From the NCBI GenBank assembly GCA_003485955.1, contig DNHH01000046.1, positions 1,113 through 14,616 of the forward strand: a DNA stretch of 13,504 nt, given 5' to 3'. The position numbers and the translations under genes are program-made. Position 1 is the first letter of the stretch. The number at the start of each line of letters is the position of its first letter. The DNA is from Opitutia bacterium. Its GTDB lineage: Bacteria; Verrucomicrobiota; Verrucomicrobiia; Opitutales; UBA953. The notes under the pieces were generated by a model that was given only the letters and a program-made list of their open reading frames with translations, was not told where the DNA came from and made no database searches. Below, one piece after another: positions 7,914-13,504 of this stretch.

Positions 7914-9647
7914 TCACGTCGAGCTTACACTTTGAGCGAACCGGCGCAAGTCGCTGATGAATTTTCGGAGTTTTTTTAGGGCCAGCTGAGTATTATTGGC
8001 TGCTGCCAGCCGCTCAATTTTCTCTGCACGCTGGGTCCAGCTCCGTAAGCCCGCCATGGCCAAGGCTCCGCGCAAAGCATGAGCAGCGGATGCAATCACC
8101 TCCGCCTGGCCTGATTGATACGCCTTTTCCAATAAAATACATTCTTGGCTCAGTCCTTTTATTAAAATGACACAGGCACGTTGTTGGTCGGCATGATTTT
8201 CTTTAGCCTCTTGTATAATTTGTTCTAAGGTTTCGATTAAGTGGAGCGGGTGGTATGGCTTCGTCAGTTGGGTAGCGAATCCAGCACGCCGACACCGCTC
8301 CTTTAGTGAAGGGCTTTGGCTACCGCTGAGTGCAACGAGGGGGAGGTGCGGCTTTTGTTTCCGCAAATTGCGGGCAAGGGTAAGTCCGTTTATATCAGGA
8401 AGACCGATGTCTATGAGTGCGACATCGTAGTATCGGGTTCTGAGGCGAATAAGTGCTGCCCGTGCAGTTGGTACAACATCCACTCGGTGTCCGTTACGTT
8501 GGAGAAATGCCGCAATGATTTCTTGGTTAACAATGTGATCTTCAACTAAAAGCACGTGTCGCGAGAGCATTTTTGTACGTCGGTTTTTCGCGTTGGGGTT
8601 GCCGATAGCCTCAAATAAATTTCGGGCAGTTAGGGGCTTGGTGACTGCGGTATGTCGAGAAAGGTTCCAGCTGAGATTCCGAATCAGGATGGTGTCGTTG
8701 CTGAGTTGGGGGATGACGGTGCTTCCGTTTGGGATATCTACAAAGAGAAGAGGTTGCTGCCCTGTCTGTTGCCGGATTTTTTTAATGGCACCTCCAACGA
8801 CGCTTAAATCGGTTTCGCTACAGGCTGCGCCCCAATCAGAGAGCATTTGTGTCAGCCAGCGGCGTTGGGGCGGGAGTCCTCCAATGATGAGGCAGGGTCG
8901 GGTGAAAGAAGGGAACGTCTTTTCAAAAGGTGCCGTTGGTAGTGTCAGCTCGATGCCGAAGGTGCTTCCATGGCCTAAACGACTCTTCAGGGTTAACTCC
9001 CCGCTCAGCGACCGAGTTATTTTTTGGACGATAGCTAGTCCGAGACCTGATCCAGCCACCTGACTTTTTTTACCTGCGGCTAATTGTACGAACGGTTGAA
9101 AAATCTGTTTCTGATGGGCGGGGCTTATGCCAATCCCTGTGTCGGTGACTTCAAGGTGCAGCTGTGCAATCGAACCGATACGTTTTACTTCAAGGGAAAC
9201 AACGATGTAGCCGTGTTTCGTGAATTTTATGGCGTTGGTAATGAGGTTCGTAACCAGTTGGCGGAAGCCTGAGGCGTCGCCGTGGACATTGCCGACCGTG
9301 AATGAATTCGTCGTGCAGATAAGTTCGATTCCCTGGACTTCGGCGGAAGGACTTAGCATCGCAGCAACGTCCTCAGTGAGTTCTGCAGGGTTGAAGCTTT
9401 CGATTGAACTCAAAGATTTTTTCTTGGGATGATTCGCAGCCAATAGATTATTCACGACTGTTAGTAGTGCTTGGCCGCCACTCTCGATCCTCCGCGCAAT
9501 TTCTCGTTGTTTTTCGGGTGGGTTATTTTCTTTAAGTAATGCGGTTAAACCTAGGATGCCGTTTAAATGGTTACGCACTTCATGGCTAAACTGTGCCAAC
9601 CCTATCCAGTGATGTTGTCTAACTGGATGGTGTGACCTCGGGGGCAT
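7914..9647 (-). CDS. Soluble hybrid histidine kinase (HisKA-HATPase-pseudoreceiver-REC-HPt)
   Basis: A phosphorelay kinase of about 577 residues, numbered from the ATG at 9645-9647; a TTG six codons upstream (9663-9665) is the other possible start. Order of parts: HisKA H-box FSHEVRNHLNGILGL with H22; HATPase with N-box NLITNAIKF (134-142), DTGIGI (169-174) and GSGLGLAI (199-206); a region at about 250-350 with receiver-like spacing (PCLIIGG...LLFVDI...LTARNLFEAI) that looks degenerate; a true receiver with VEDH (368-371), phosphoacceptor D413 in LIDIGLP and K463; and an HPt domain with H523 in HALRGALAMAGL. No transmembrane segment and no PAS, GAF or periplasmic sensor is present, so the signal must come from a partner or the degenerate domain. 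It is first in a run with clpS (6 bp) and DUF2017. Its output regulator is not in the window. Confidence 0.92.
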   Translation of the reverse strand: MPPRSHHPVRQHHWIGLAQFSHEVRNHLNGILGLTALLKENNPPEKQREIARRIESGGQALLTVVNNLLAANHPKKKSLSSIESFNPAELTEDVAAMLSPSAEVQGIELICTTNSFTVGNVHGDASGFRQLVTNLITNAIKFTKHGYIVVSLEVKRIGSIAQLHLEVTDTGIGISPAHQKQIFQPFVQLAAGKKSQVAGSGLGLAIVQKITRSLSGELTLKSRLGHGSTFGIELTLPTAPFEKTFPSFTRPCLIIGGLPPQRRWLTQMLSDWGAACSETDLSVVGGAIKKIRQQTGQQPLLFVDIPNGSTVIPQLSNDTILIRNLSWNLSRHTAVTKPLTARNLFEAIGNPNAKNRRTKMLSRHVLLVEDHIVNQEIIAAFLQRNGHRVDVVPTARAALIRLRTRYYDVALIDIGLPDINGLTLARNLRKQKPHLPLVALSGSQSPSLKERCRRAGFATQLTKPYHPLHLIETLEQIIQEAKENHADQQRACVILIKGLSQECILLEKAYQSGQAEVIASAAHALRGALAMAGLRSWTQRAEKIERLAAANNTQLALKKLRKFISDLRRFAQSVSST

Positions 9648-9759
9648 GGATTCGTTGTCATTCAAACGTAGCTGGTTGTCTACGGAACCCCTTCCTTAAG
9701 TATATAACCTTATTTCTTTGGCTTGCGTGGCTCTGGTTTGGTGTATCCTGCAATCCACT

Positions 9760-10692
9760 ATGAAGTTCACCTTCGGATTCCTTATCTTGCCATTGGCGTT
9801 ATTGGCAGGTCCTTTTCGCGGCACAGATTTAACAGCCGATGCTAAATGGTTTATGCATGTTGATTACGACGCGGCTCGTGACTCAGTTATCGGCAATAAG
9901 GTTTTAGGTATTGCAGATGATCGGACGTGTCCCGTGCCGGCGATTAAAGCTTTTTCGGAAGCAGTGGGCTTTGATGGCCGTCGCGATTTACTGTCGTTCA
10001 CGGCTTATGGTACGGGCGCCCAGCGTCAAGCCGTTGCCGTTATTCGTCACCGCGGTAATAATCTAAAAATTGGCGAGTACTTGAAGGCGAAGGGCGCTGA
10101 GCCGGATGTTGTCGATGGTGTGCCGGTTCTTGGTTTTGCCTGCGACCCAATGCAATGCCGCCTGACGGTTGCTTTCCCTTCTGCGGGTGTCGTTGTTTTG
10201 GCAATGAGTACAGCGGATGTTTCCAAAACTTGTGCTGCGCTCGATAACGCCGCCGTGGTTGCAAGCATTCCTCAAGAAGTCAGCGCAGTCGTCGGCGTGT
10301 CGCCGTTATTTCTGATGGGTGCGGATGTGCAGGCGTGTCGCCTCGCTAATCCGCGTGCGGGGCGCATGGCTGCTCAGTTAAATTCGATGGGGATGGCTTT
10401 GGCTGAGTCCAACGGCGTGTTGTCGCTGAATGCTAAAATGACGATGACGGACGCAGCGGCTGCACAGGCAGCTGTGCAAATGGTTGAAGGTGCCAAAGCG
10501 TTTATGGGTTCACGCGGTGAAAACTTCGCAACGTGGATGGAAAGTCTCTCGGTGACAACTTCTGGATCTGGAATGACGTTAAGCTGGTCGGCACAATCAA
10601 GTGCACTCGTGGTCGAGCTTGATAAGGCCCGCACACGGATGCAGGAATGGAAAAAGAATCGCGCGGGCTCCTGTCCTGTCACGGGCAAATAA
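9760..10692 (+). CDS. Exported protein of unknown function
   Basis: A protein of 310 residues starting at the ATG at 9760, where a clear signal peptide begins (MKFTFGFLILPLALLAGPF). An upstream TTG at 9718 would place 14 extra residues before it and is unlikely. The mature part has no motif I recognise. It is mixed alpha/beta with a segment LKIGEYLKAKGAEPDVVDG followed by a strand pair ending in FACDPMQCRLTVAF, and an Ala/Met-rich helical second half. Six cysteines are present, an even number that fits disulfides in the periplasm. CPV occurs twice, once near the N-terminus (TCPVP) and once at the extreme C-terminus (SCPVTGK). The overall style resembles exported proteins of Verrucomicrobiota and Planctomycetes, which is an impression only. 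It is monocistronic, ending at a strong terminator. Confidence 0.75.
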   Translation: MKFTFGFLILPLALLAGPFRGTDLTADAKWFMHVDYDAARDSVIGNKVLGIADDRTCPVPAIKAFSEAVGFDGRRDLLSFTAYGTGAQRQAVAVIRHRGNNLKIGEYLKAKGAEPDVVDGVPVLGFACDPMQCRLTVAFPSAGVVVLAMSTADVSKTCAALDNAAVVASIPQEVSAVVGVSPLFLMGADVQACRLANPRAGRMAAQLNSMGMALAESNGVLSLNAKMTMTDAAAAQAAVQMVEGAKAFMGSRGENFATWMESLSVTTSGSGMTLSWSAQSSALVVELDKARTRMQEWKKNRAGSCPVTGK

Positions 10693-10713
10693 GTTTTCCC
10701 GCTCGTTCAAGCA

Positions 10714-10743
10714 AAAGGCCGACTCGTTGAGTCGGTCTTTTTG
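10714..10743. terminator. Bidirectional terminator between the exported protein gene and tRNA-Leu
   Basis: A 12-bp stem (AAAGGCCGACTC / GAGTCGGTCTTT, 10714-10725 with 10729-10740, one G-T pair) with a GTT loop. It runs into five T on the plus strand and, read on the minus strand, ends in four T (CCTTTT). It can therefore stop the plus-strand gene ending at 10692 and the minus-strand tRNA whose 3' end is at 10751. Confidence 0.88.
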
Positions 10744-10750
10744 TATTCCG

Positions 10751-10835
10751 TGGTGCTCAGGAAGGGACTTGAACCCTTACGCCTCATCGGCACTAGAACC
10801 TGAATCTAGCGTGTCTGCCATTCCACCACCTGAGC
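10751..10835 (-). tRNA. tRNA-Leu (anticodon CAG)
   Basis: On the minus strand the 85-nt RNA starts GCTCAGG and ends CCTGAGC-ACCA, so the acceptor stem is a perfect 7 bp and the CCA end is encoded. The anticodon arm is CTAGA-TTCAGGT-TCTAG, giving CAG, which reads CUG leucine codons. A long variable arm (GCC-GATGA-GGC) marks a class II tRNA, and the T arm AAGGG-TTCAAGT-CCCTT is intact. The tRNA stands alone, with no neighbouring tRNA genes. Confidence 0.96.
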
Positions 10836-10852
10836 GCTCCGTCGGAGATTTG

Positions 10853-10880
10853 AGAAAAGGTTAGCGTGCGAGCGTGTCAA
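10853..10880 (-). promoter_or_regulatory. Likely promoter of tRNA-Leu
   Basis: A perfect -35 hexamer TTGACA (10875-10880, minus strand) overlaps the last codons of the acetyltransferase gene. At a 16-bp spacing lies a weak -10, TTTTCT (10853-10858). Transcription would begin about 10 bases before the mature tRNA 5' end. The -35 is convincing; the -10 is poor. Confidence 0.45.
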
Positions 10881-11380
10881 GGCTTCGGCTCTGCGAGTTG
10901 AAGTTGGAGGTAAACGCAGTCGAGTTGCTGACCGAATTTTTTACCAGCGGCATGGATGCGTCCGACTTCTTTAAAACCCAGTGTATGGTGGAGGCCGAGG
11001 CTGGCGGGTTGATCGCCGGAGATGCGTGCAATCACGGATTGGTATTTTAACAACTGCGCTTGATTCACCAAGGCGGTGAGCATTTGTCGCCCGAGTCCTT
11101 TGCCTTGGTGCTTCGTGTGCACAAAAATAGAATCTTCGACCGTGGGGTGCCACCCTGAGCGTAAGCTGTACGCGGATAGGGCGCCCCAGGCCACGACTTC
11201 GCCCTCAATTTCGGCGACGAGTAATGGGTGTTTGGGGTCTCGACGTGCGAATGCGTTGGTTGAAATGAGTTCCTTTTCGTGTTCTTCCCATGTGCAGGTG
11301 CAGGTTTCGACGTAATGCCCGTAAATGCGATTAATCGCAGGAATGTCCTTGGCCAGGGCGGCTCGGATAAGGGCGGGCAT
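10877..11380 (-). CDS. GNAT-family N-acetyltransferase, phosphinothricin/methionine-sulfoximine acetyltransferase-like
   Basis: A 167-residue cytoplasmic acetyltransferase using acetyl-CoA. The Pat/MnaT (YncA) subgroup pattern is visible: IRAALAKDIPAINRIYGHYV (5-24), WGALSAYSLRSGWHPTVEDS (65-84), the acetyl-CoA loop HQGKGLG (91-97), the segment ISGDQPASLGLHHTLGF (120-136) and KKFGQQLDCVYLQL (147-160). Pat usually has AGN where this has SGD. Known members acetylate L-methionine sulfoximine, phosphinothricin or related amino-acid analogues, mostly as detoxification; the substrate here cannot be read from sequence. It is a single gene, transcribed divergently from rpmJ, with no terminator visible before the tRNA, so read-through into the tRNA is possible. 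Confidence 0.9.
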   Translation of the reverse strand: MPALIRAALAKDIPAINRIYGHYVETCTCTWEEHEKELISTNAFARRDPKHPLLVAEIEGEVVAWGALSAYSLRSGWHPTVEDSIFVHTKHQGKGLGRQMLTALVNQAQLLKYQSVIARISGDQPASLGLHHTLGFKEVGRIHAAGKKFGQQLDCVYLQLQLAEPKP

Positions 11381-11513
11381 GGAGATAGGGATAGGCTGTG
11401 GGGGCGGGGGAGGGAAGGGGAATACGAATTTCTATTGGATTGTCCGTTGACATTATCCTAAGAGACCGCTTTTTAGGCCGACCTGCCGTTGGTTATGGCA
11501 GCCCTACACGACC

Positions 11514-11639
11514 ATGAAAGTCTCCTCCTCCCTCAAGTCGCTCAAGCGCCGCCACCCTGATTGTCAGGTTGTTCGTCGTAAGGGCCGCGTTTACGTCATC
11601 AACAAAACCAACCCGCGCTACAAGGCGCGCCAAGGTTAA
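11514..11639 (+). CDS. rpmJ: 50S ribosomal protein bL36, zinc-free (type B)
   Basis: A 41-residue gene reading MKVSSSLKSLKRRHPDCQVV and then RRKGRVYVINKTNPRYKARQ plus Gly. It follows Escherichia coli YkgO, the zinc-independent bL36 paralogue (HPDCQIVKRKGRLYVICKSNPRFKA). Only one cysteine (C17) is present and the Cys of YVICK is Asn here, so no zinc ribbon can form. It is followed after 17 bp by the type B bL31 gene, the usual pairing. The start is preceded by CTACACGACC with no Shine-Dalgarno motif. In proteobacteria such pairs are controlled by Zur; I see no palindrome resembling a Zur box in 11381-11513. A TTGACA at 11447-11452 may be part of the promoter, with only a weak -10. Confidence 0.93.
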   Translation: MKVSSSLKSLKRRHPDCQVVRRKGRVYVINKTNPRYKARQG

Positions 11640-11656
11640 TCCCTTACTTCACGACT

Positions 11657-11902
11657 ATGAAGAAAGAAGGACATCCCGAGTACCATCCAGTGGTATTCAT
11701 CGACGTGTCGACCGGACACGAATATCCCACCCATTCAACCCTACGATCGAAAGAGACCAAGGTCATTGGTGGTGTTGAGTACTTTGTTATTCGCCGCGAA
11801 GTGACAGCTGCTTCGCACCCTGCATACACGGGCGAGAAGCGCTTCGTCGACACCGCAGGCCGCGTGGACAAGTTCAACAAGAAGTTCACGGCTCGTCGAT
11901 AA
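11657..11902 (+). CDS. rpmE2: 50S ribosomal protein bL31 type B
   Basis: An 81-residue ribosomal protein with the type B pattern HPEYHPVVFIDVSTGHEYPT (6-25), STLRSKETKVIGGVEYFVI, and SHPAYTGEKRFVDTAGRVDKF (53-73). No cysteine is present, so the zinc site of type A bL31 is missing. It lies 17 bp behind bL36 and is followed 28 bp later by an intrinsic terminator, making a two-gene unit. bL31 forms a flexible bridge between the ribosomal subunits. Whether the genome also has zinc-binding copies cannot be seen here. Confidence 0.95.
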   Translation: MKKEGHPEYHPVVFIDVSTGHEYPTHSTLRSKETKVIGGVEYFVIRREVTAASHPAYTGEKRFVDTAGRVDKFNKKFTARR

Positions 11903-11930
11903 ATCGACAATTAGTTAGCCTGGTTGGTTC

Positions 11931-11955
11931 AAACCCGCTTAAAAGCGGGTTTTTT
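11931..11955 (+). terminator. Terminator of the rpmJ-rpmE2 unit
   Basis: A 9-bp stem AAACCCGCT / AGCGGGTTT (11931-11939 with 11944-11952) with loop TAAA is followed directly by T (T run 11950-11955). It begins 28 bp after the bL31 stop. Confidence 0.92.
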
Positions 11956-12032
11956 GTGCTTCAAGCCAATGGTACCGGCTTATTCACACTAAAATAAGAT
12001 AATATGGGGTCGTTATTTAAATGGGATTTTTG

Positions 12033-12066
12033 AGCCTTAATCAGGTATTTGATATCAATTGAGGCT
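12033..12066. promoter_or_regulatory. Nested palindromes upstream of the first outer-membrane gene (possible operator)
   Basis: The perfect 10-bp palindrome TTGATATCAA (12049-12058) sits inside an outer inverted repeat AGCCTTAA (12033-12040) / TTGAGGCT (12059-12066, one G-T pair). The element lies 81-114 bp before the ATG at 12147, within a 190-bp AT-rich gene-free spacer (11956-12146). TTGATA at 12049 could also act as a -35, but its -10 partner is poor. A regulator site is an inference from symmetry alone. Confidence 0.35.
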
Positions 12067-12146
12067 TAAATATGCCGTTTTAGGCCACTAATTAGAGTTA
12101 AAAGGGCTTGCTTCGTGGCTACTTATTCACAAAAAAACAACTCGCT

Positions 12147-12734
12147 ATGAAACATACCCTCCCTGTCCTAACCCTCACTGCCCTTGCTGCAGCTGCGTCC
12201 GCTCAGGTCGCTCCTGCTGCTAAGCAATCACTCTCGTACAATCGCGTTGTCGCCTCCTGGGTAAACCAGAGCACAAGTGAATTAAGCGGCATGTCGATTT
12301 TTGCTCAGGCAAAAATTGGCGGCGGTCTCTACGTCGCAGCCCAAACGGTTGACCTCGAAGATGGCTTCCTTGACGACACTTCCGCTGTTCTTGGTTTCGC
12401 TTACTCCCTTCCAAATGTCCTCGGTGTGGCTACAGATCTGAATCTTGAAGTTGGTTACAAGACTCTTGGTGCCGGCTTCCGCAGTTTAATTGGTGGCGGA
12501 CTGGAAGTTGGTCTTAGCTACACTCACAGCACCGGTGATGCAGGGCTTGTGGGACCAGGAGTATTAGTAGGCAGCCCATATCTAGGTGCCGACACTCTGA
12601 CTCTATCAGCTAGCTACAGCCTTGGTTTCATGGTTAAGGGTCTCTCGCTCAACGCATCGTACTCCAGCGAAAGTAATTACAACTATCGCCCAGGTTTCGA
12701 CACCACGTCGGTCGGTGTCGGCTATAACTTCTAA
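12147..12734 (+). CDS. Small outer-membrane beta-barrel protein, first tandem copy
   Basis: A 195-residue protein starting at the ATG at 12147; an earlier in-frame start at 12108 would put a charged tail before the signal peptide and is rejected. The signal peptide MKHTLPVLTLTALAAAASAQ is typical, with cleavage after ASA or SAQ. The mature part of about 175 residues alternates polar and non-polar residues in short strands joined by Gly/Asn/Ser turns (GGGLYVAAQTV, LNLEVGYKTLG, GLEVGLSYTHS, LTLSASYSLGF, GLSLNASYSS). It ends in SVGVGYNF, the C-terminal Phe used for outer-membrane assembly. Length suggests about eight strands. It shares signal peptide, design and downstream terminator with the next gene. 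No enzyme motif is visible; porin-like or structural roles are possible. Confidence 0.8.
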   Translation: MKHTLPVLTLTALAAAASAQVAPAAKQSLSYNRVVASWVNQSTSELSGMSIFAQAKIGGGLYVAAQTVDLEDGFLDDTSAVLGFAYSLPNVLGVATDLNLEVGYKTLGAGFRSLIGGGLEVGLSYTHSTGDAGLVGPGVLVGSPYLGADTLTLSASYSLGFMVKGLSLNASYSSESNYNYRPGFDTTSVGVGYNF

Positions 12735-12752
12735 TCAATCGATTCGAAGTAT

Positions 12753-12793
12753 CTAAACAAGGCCCCGGGAAACCGGGGCCTTTTTTGCGCCTA
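12753..12793 (+). repeat. 41-bp terminator repeat, copy 1
   Basis: The copy runs from CTAAACAAGG through the hairpin and T run to the terminal GCCTA, and matches 13464-13504 at 40 of 41 positions (C at 12788, T at 13499). The sequence between stop codon and repeat (18 and 21 bp) differs between copies, so the conserved block has sharp limits. Confidence 0.9.
12759..12786 (+). terminator. Terminator of the first outer-membrane gene, part of a 41-bp repeat
   Basis: The 10-bp stem AAGGCCCCGG / CCGGGGCCTT has a GAAA (GNRA) tetraloop and a six-T run (12781-12786). It belongs to a 41-bp segment, 12753-12793, that recurs at 13464-13504 with a single difference. Confidence 0.95.
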
Positions 12794-12809
12794 TTTCAAA
12801 GGGTATAAT
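12782..12809 (+). promoter_or_regulatory. Possible promoter of the second outer-membrane gene
   Basis: A perfect -10 hexamer TATAAT at 12804-12809 has a weak -35 (TTTTTG, 12782-12787) at 16 bp, which lies in the T run of the preceding terminator. A leader of about 65 nt would result. The -10 is strong; the -35 is not. Confidence 0.45.
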
Positions 12810-12881
12810 GGTAGAATAGGGGGTCAAAACTTAGACTTGCACTGTTTGGTTATAGTAGTACCAAAAAGACCTTACCTACCT

Positions 12882-13442
12882 ATGAAACACACCCTCCCCC
12901 TCCTCGCCCTCGTTGCTGCTGCGTCTGCCCAGACTGCACCTGCTTCAGGACTTAACTACAACCAGCTGACCTTCAGCCGTCACCAGCGCCAGAACACGGT
13001 CGCTGCCCAGACTACCTTGAAGGATAGCAATATCCTCGTTGGTATCTCTACCACCAGCGGTAACGAAACAGATAATACCTACGGTCAAATCAACCTCGGT
13101 TACATTTTCAAGAATGTCACCAACGGCGTTGATGCTACAGTTAGCATCATCCAAACCAATGGCGATGCCTCTGTCTACTCGGTCGTCCTCCGTCGCCAGT
13201 GGAACGAAGTCTACCAAGGCCTCGAAATCTCGGCTGGTTATGCTGGCACCTTGGCTAGCAACTCCTCTACGGACTTCGTCCTTGCCGGAACTGGCTTGGA
13301 TAACGCCCAAAGCGCTACGTTTGTTGAGCTCGCGTACAACTACAACAAGACCTTCGCGCTTGCAGTTGGTCTCGTGAAGCCTGCTTCGACAGCTAACTAC
13401 AACGACCGTGCGACCGTCTTCTCGGTTCGCGCTGGTTTCTAA
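12882..13442 (+). CDS. Small outer-membrane beta-barrel protein, second tandem copy
   Basis: A 186-residue protein starting at the ATG at 12882, where the signal peptide MKHTLPLLALVAAASAQ begins; an in-frame earlier start at 12837 is not supported. The mature chain opens with APASGLNYNQLTFSRHQRQN, parallel to AKQSLSYNRVVASWVNQS of the first copy, then diverges strongly. Strand-like stretches include INLGYIFKN, GVDATVSIIQT, VYSVVLRRQW, GLEISAGYAGT, ATFVELAYNYN and FALAVGLVKP, ending VFSVRAGF with the terminal Phe of outer-membrane barrels. About eight strands are expected. Gene order, signal peptide and terminator repeat the preceding cassette, so this is an old tandem duplicate. Function unknown. 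Confidence 0.8.
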   Translation: MKHTLPLLALVAAASAQTAPASGLNYNQLTFSRHQRQNTVAAQTTLKDSNILVGISTTSGNETDNTYGQINLGYIFKNVTNGVDATVSIIQTNGDASVYSVVLRRQWNEVYQGLEISAGYAGTLASNSSTDFVLAGTGLDNAQSATFVELAYNYNKTFALAVGLVKPASTANYNDRATVFSVRAGF

Positions 13443-13463
13443 TCTTCGGATTAGGATCTTAAC

Positions 13464-13504
13464 CTAAACAAGGCCCCGGGAAACCGGGGCCTTTTTTGTG
13501 CCTA
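13464..13504 (+). repeat. 41-bp terminator repeat, copy 2
   Basis: The second copy of the 12753-12793 block. It contains the terminator of the second outer-membrane gene: stem 13470-13479 with 13484-13493, GAAA loop and T run 13492-13497. The window stops at the last base of the detectable match, so its true right border and any further cassette are unseen. Confidence 0.92.

Noticed and set aside
8593..9063. A 156-codon plus-strand frame opposite the histidine kinase
   Set aside because: It is antisense to conserved kinase motifs, with no family resemblance.
9688..9695. GGAAGGGG as a ribosome binding site for the kinase
   Set aside because: It is 22 bases or more from either possible start, too far for a Shine-Dalgarno interaction.
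9718..9759. N-terminal extension of the exported protein from a TTG
   Set aside because: The signal peptide starts cleanly at the ATG at 9760.
11381..11513. Zur box or ribosomal-protein leader riboswitch before rpmJ
   Set aside because: Only a 5-bp stem (CTGCC/GGCAG, 11483-11501) and no Zur-like palindrome are visible; too weak to call.

Overview
The window looks like chromosomal DNA of a Gram-negative bacterium, most likely a Verrucomicrobiota member (Opitutae-like). This is inferred from gene families and layout, not from a marker gene. Support comes from outer-membrane beta-barrel proteins ending in Phe, a clpS-DUF2017 pair, a UPF0261/TIM-barrel pair, a DhnA-type class I aldolase, and the absence of Shine-Dalgarno motifs before any of the 13 starts inspected. 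No rRNA, phage, insertion sequence or CRISPR array is visible.

Layout. (1) Positions 3-1594, plus strand: the 3' end of a TIM-barrel 'PEP hydrolase' family gene followed after 8 bp by a full UPF0261 (Tm-1-like) gene. (2) 1601-3850, minus strand: a large DUF2157/GDYXXLXY membrane protein, convergent with the first pair. (3) 3851-4112: a non-coding spacer with an inverted pair of heptamer arrays (GACTAAR) and the terminator of the next unit. (4) 9647 down to 4113, minus strand: a five-gene run of hybrid histidine kinase, ClpS, DUF2017, SulP transporter and class I fructose-bisphosphate aldolase. The first three are 6 bp apart or overlapping, SulP and the aldolase follow after 45 and 74 bp, and the run ends in a strong intrinsic terminator. 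(5) 9760-10692, plus strand: an exported protein of unknown function. It shares a bidirectional terminator with the convergent tRNA-Leu(CAG) at 10751-10835. (6) 10877-11380, minus strand: a Pat/MnaT-like GNAT acetyltransferase. (7) 11514-11902, plus strand: zinc-free ribosomal proteins bL36 and bL31 (type B), followed by a terminator. (8) 12147-13504, plus strand: two consecutive cassettes, each made of a conserved signal peptide, a small beta-barrel ending in Phe and an almost identical 41-bp terminator segment. The window ends exactly at the end of the second terminator copy, so a longer array is possible.

How the genes may work together. The ClpS/DUF2017 pair is about protein turnover (N-degron delivery to ClpAP/ClpCP), and its tight linkage to a sensor-less hybrid kinase suggests coordinated expression with a signalling protein. 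SulP (anion uptake) and the aldolase (glycolysis/gluconeogenesis) sit downstream and may be partly independently expressed. bL36 and bL31 form the usual pair of zinc-independent ribosomal paralogues. The most unusual structures are the tandem outer-membrane cassettes, the inverted heptamer arrays and the absence of Shine-Dalgarno sequences.
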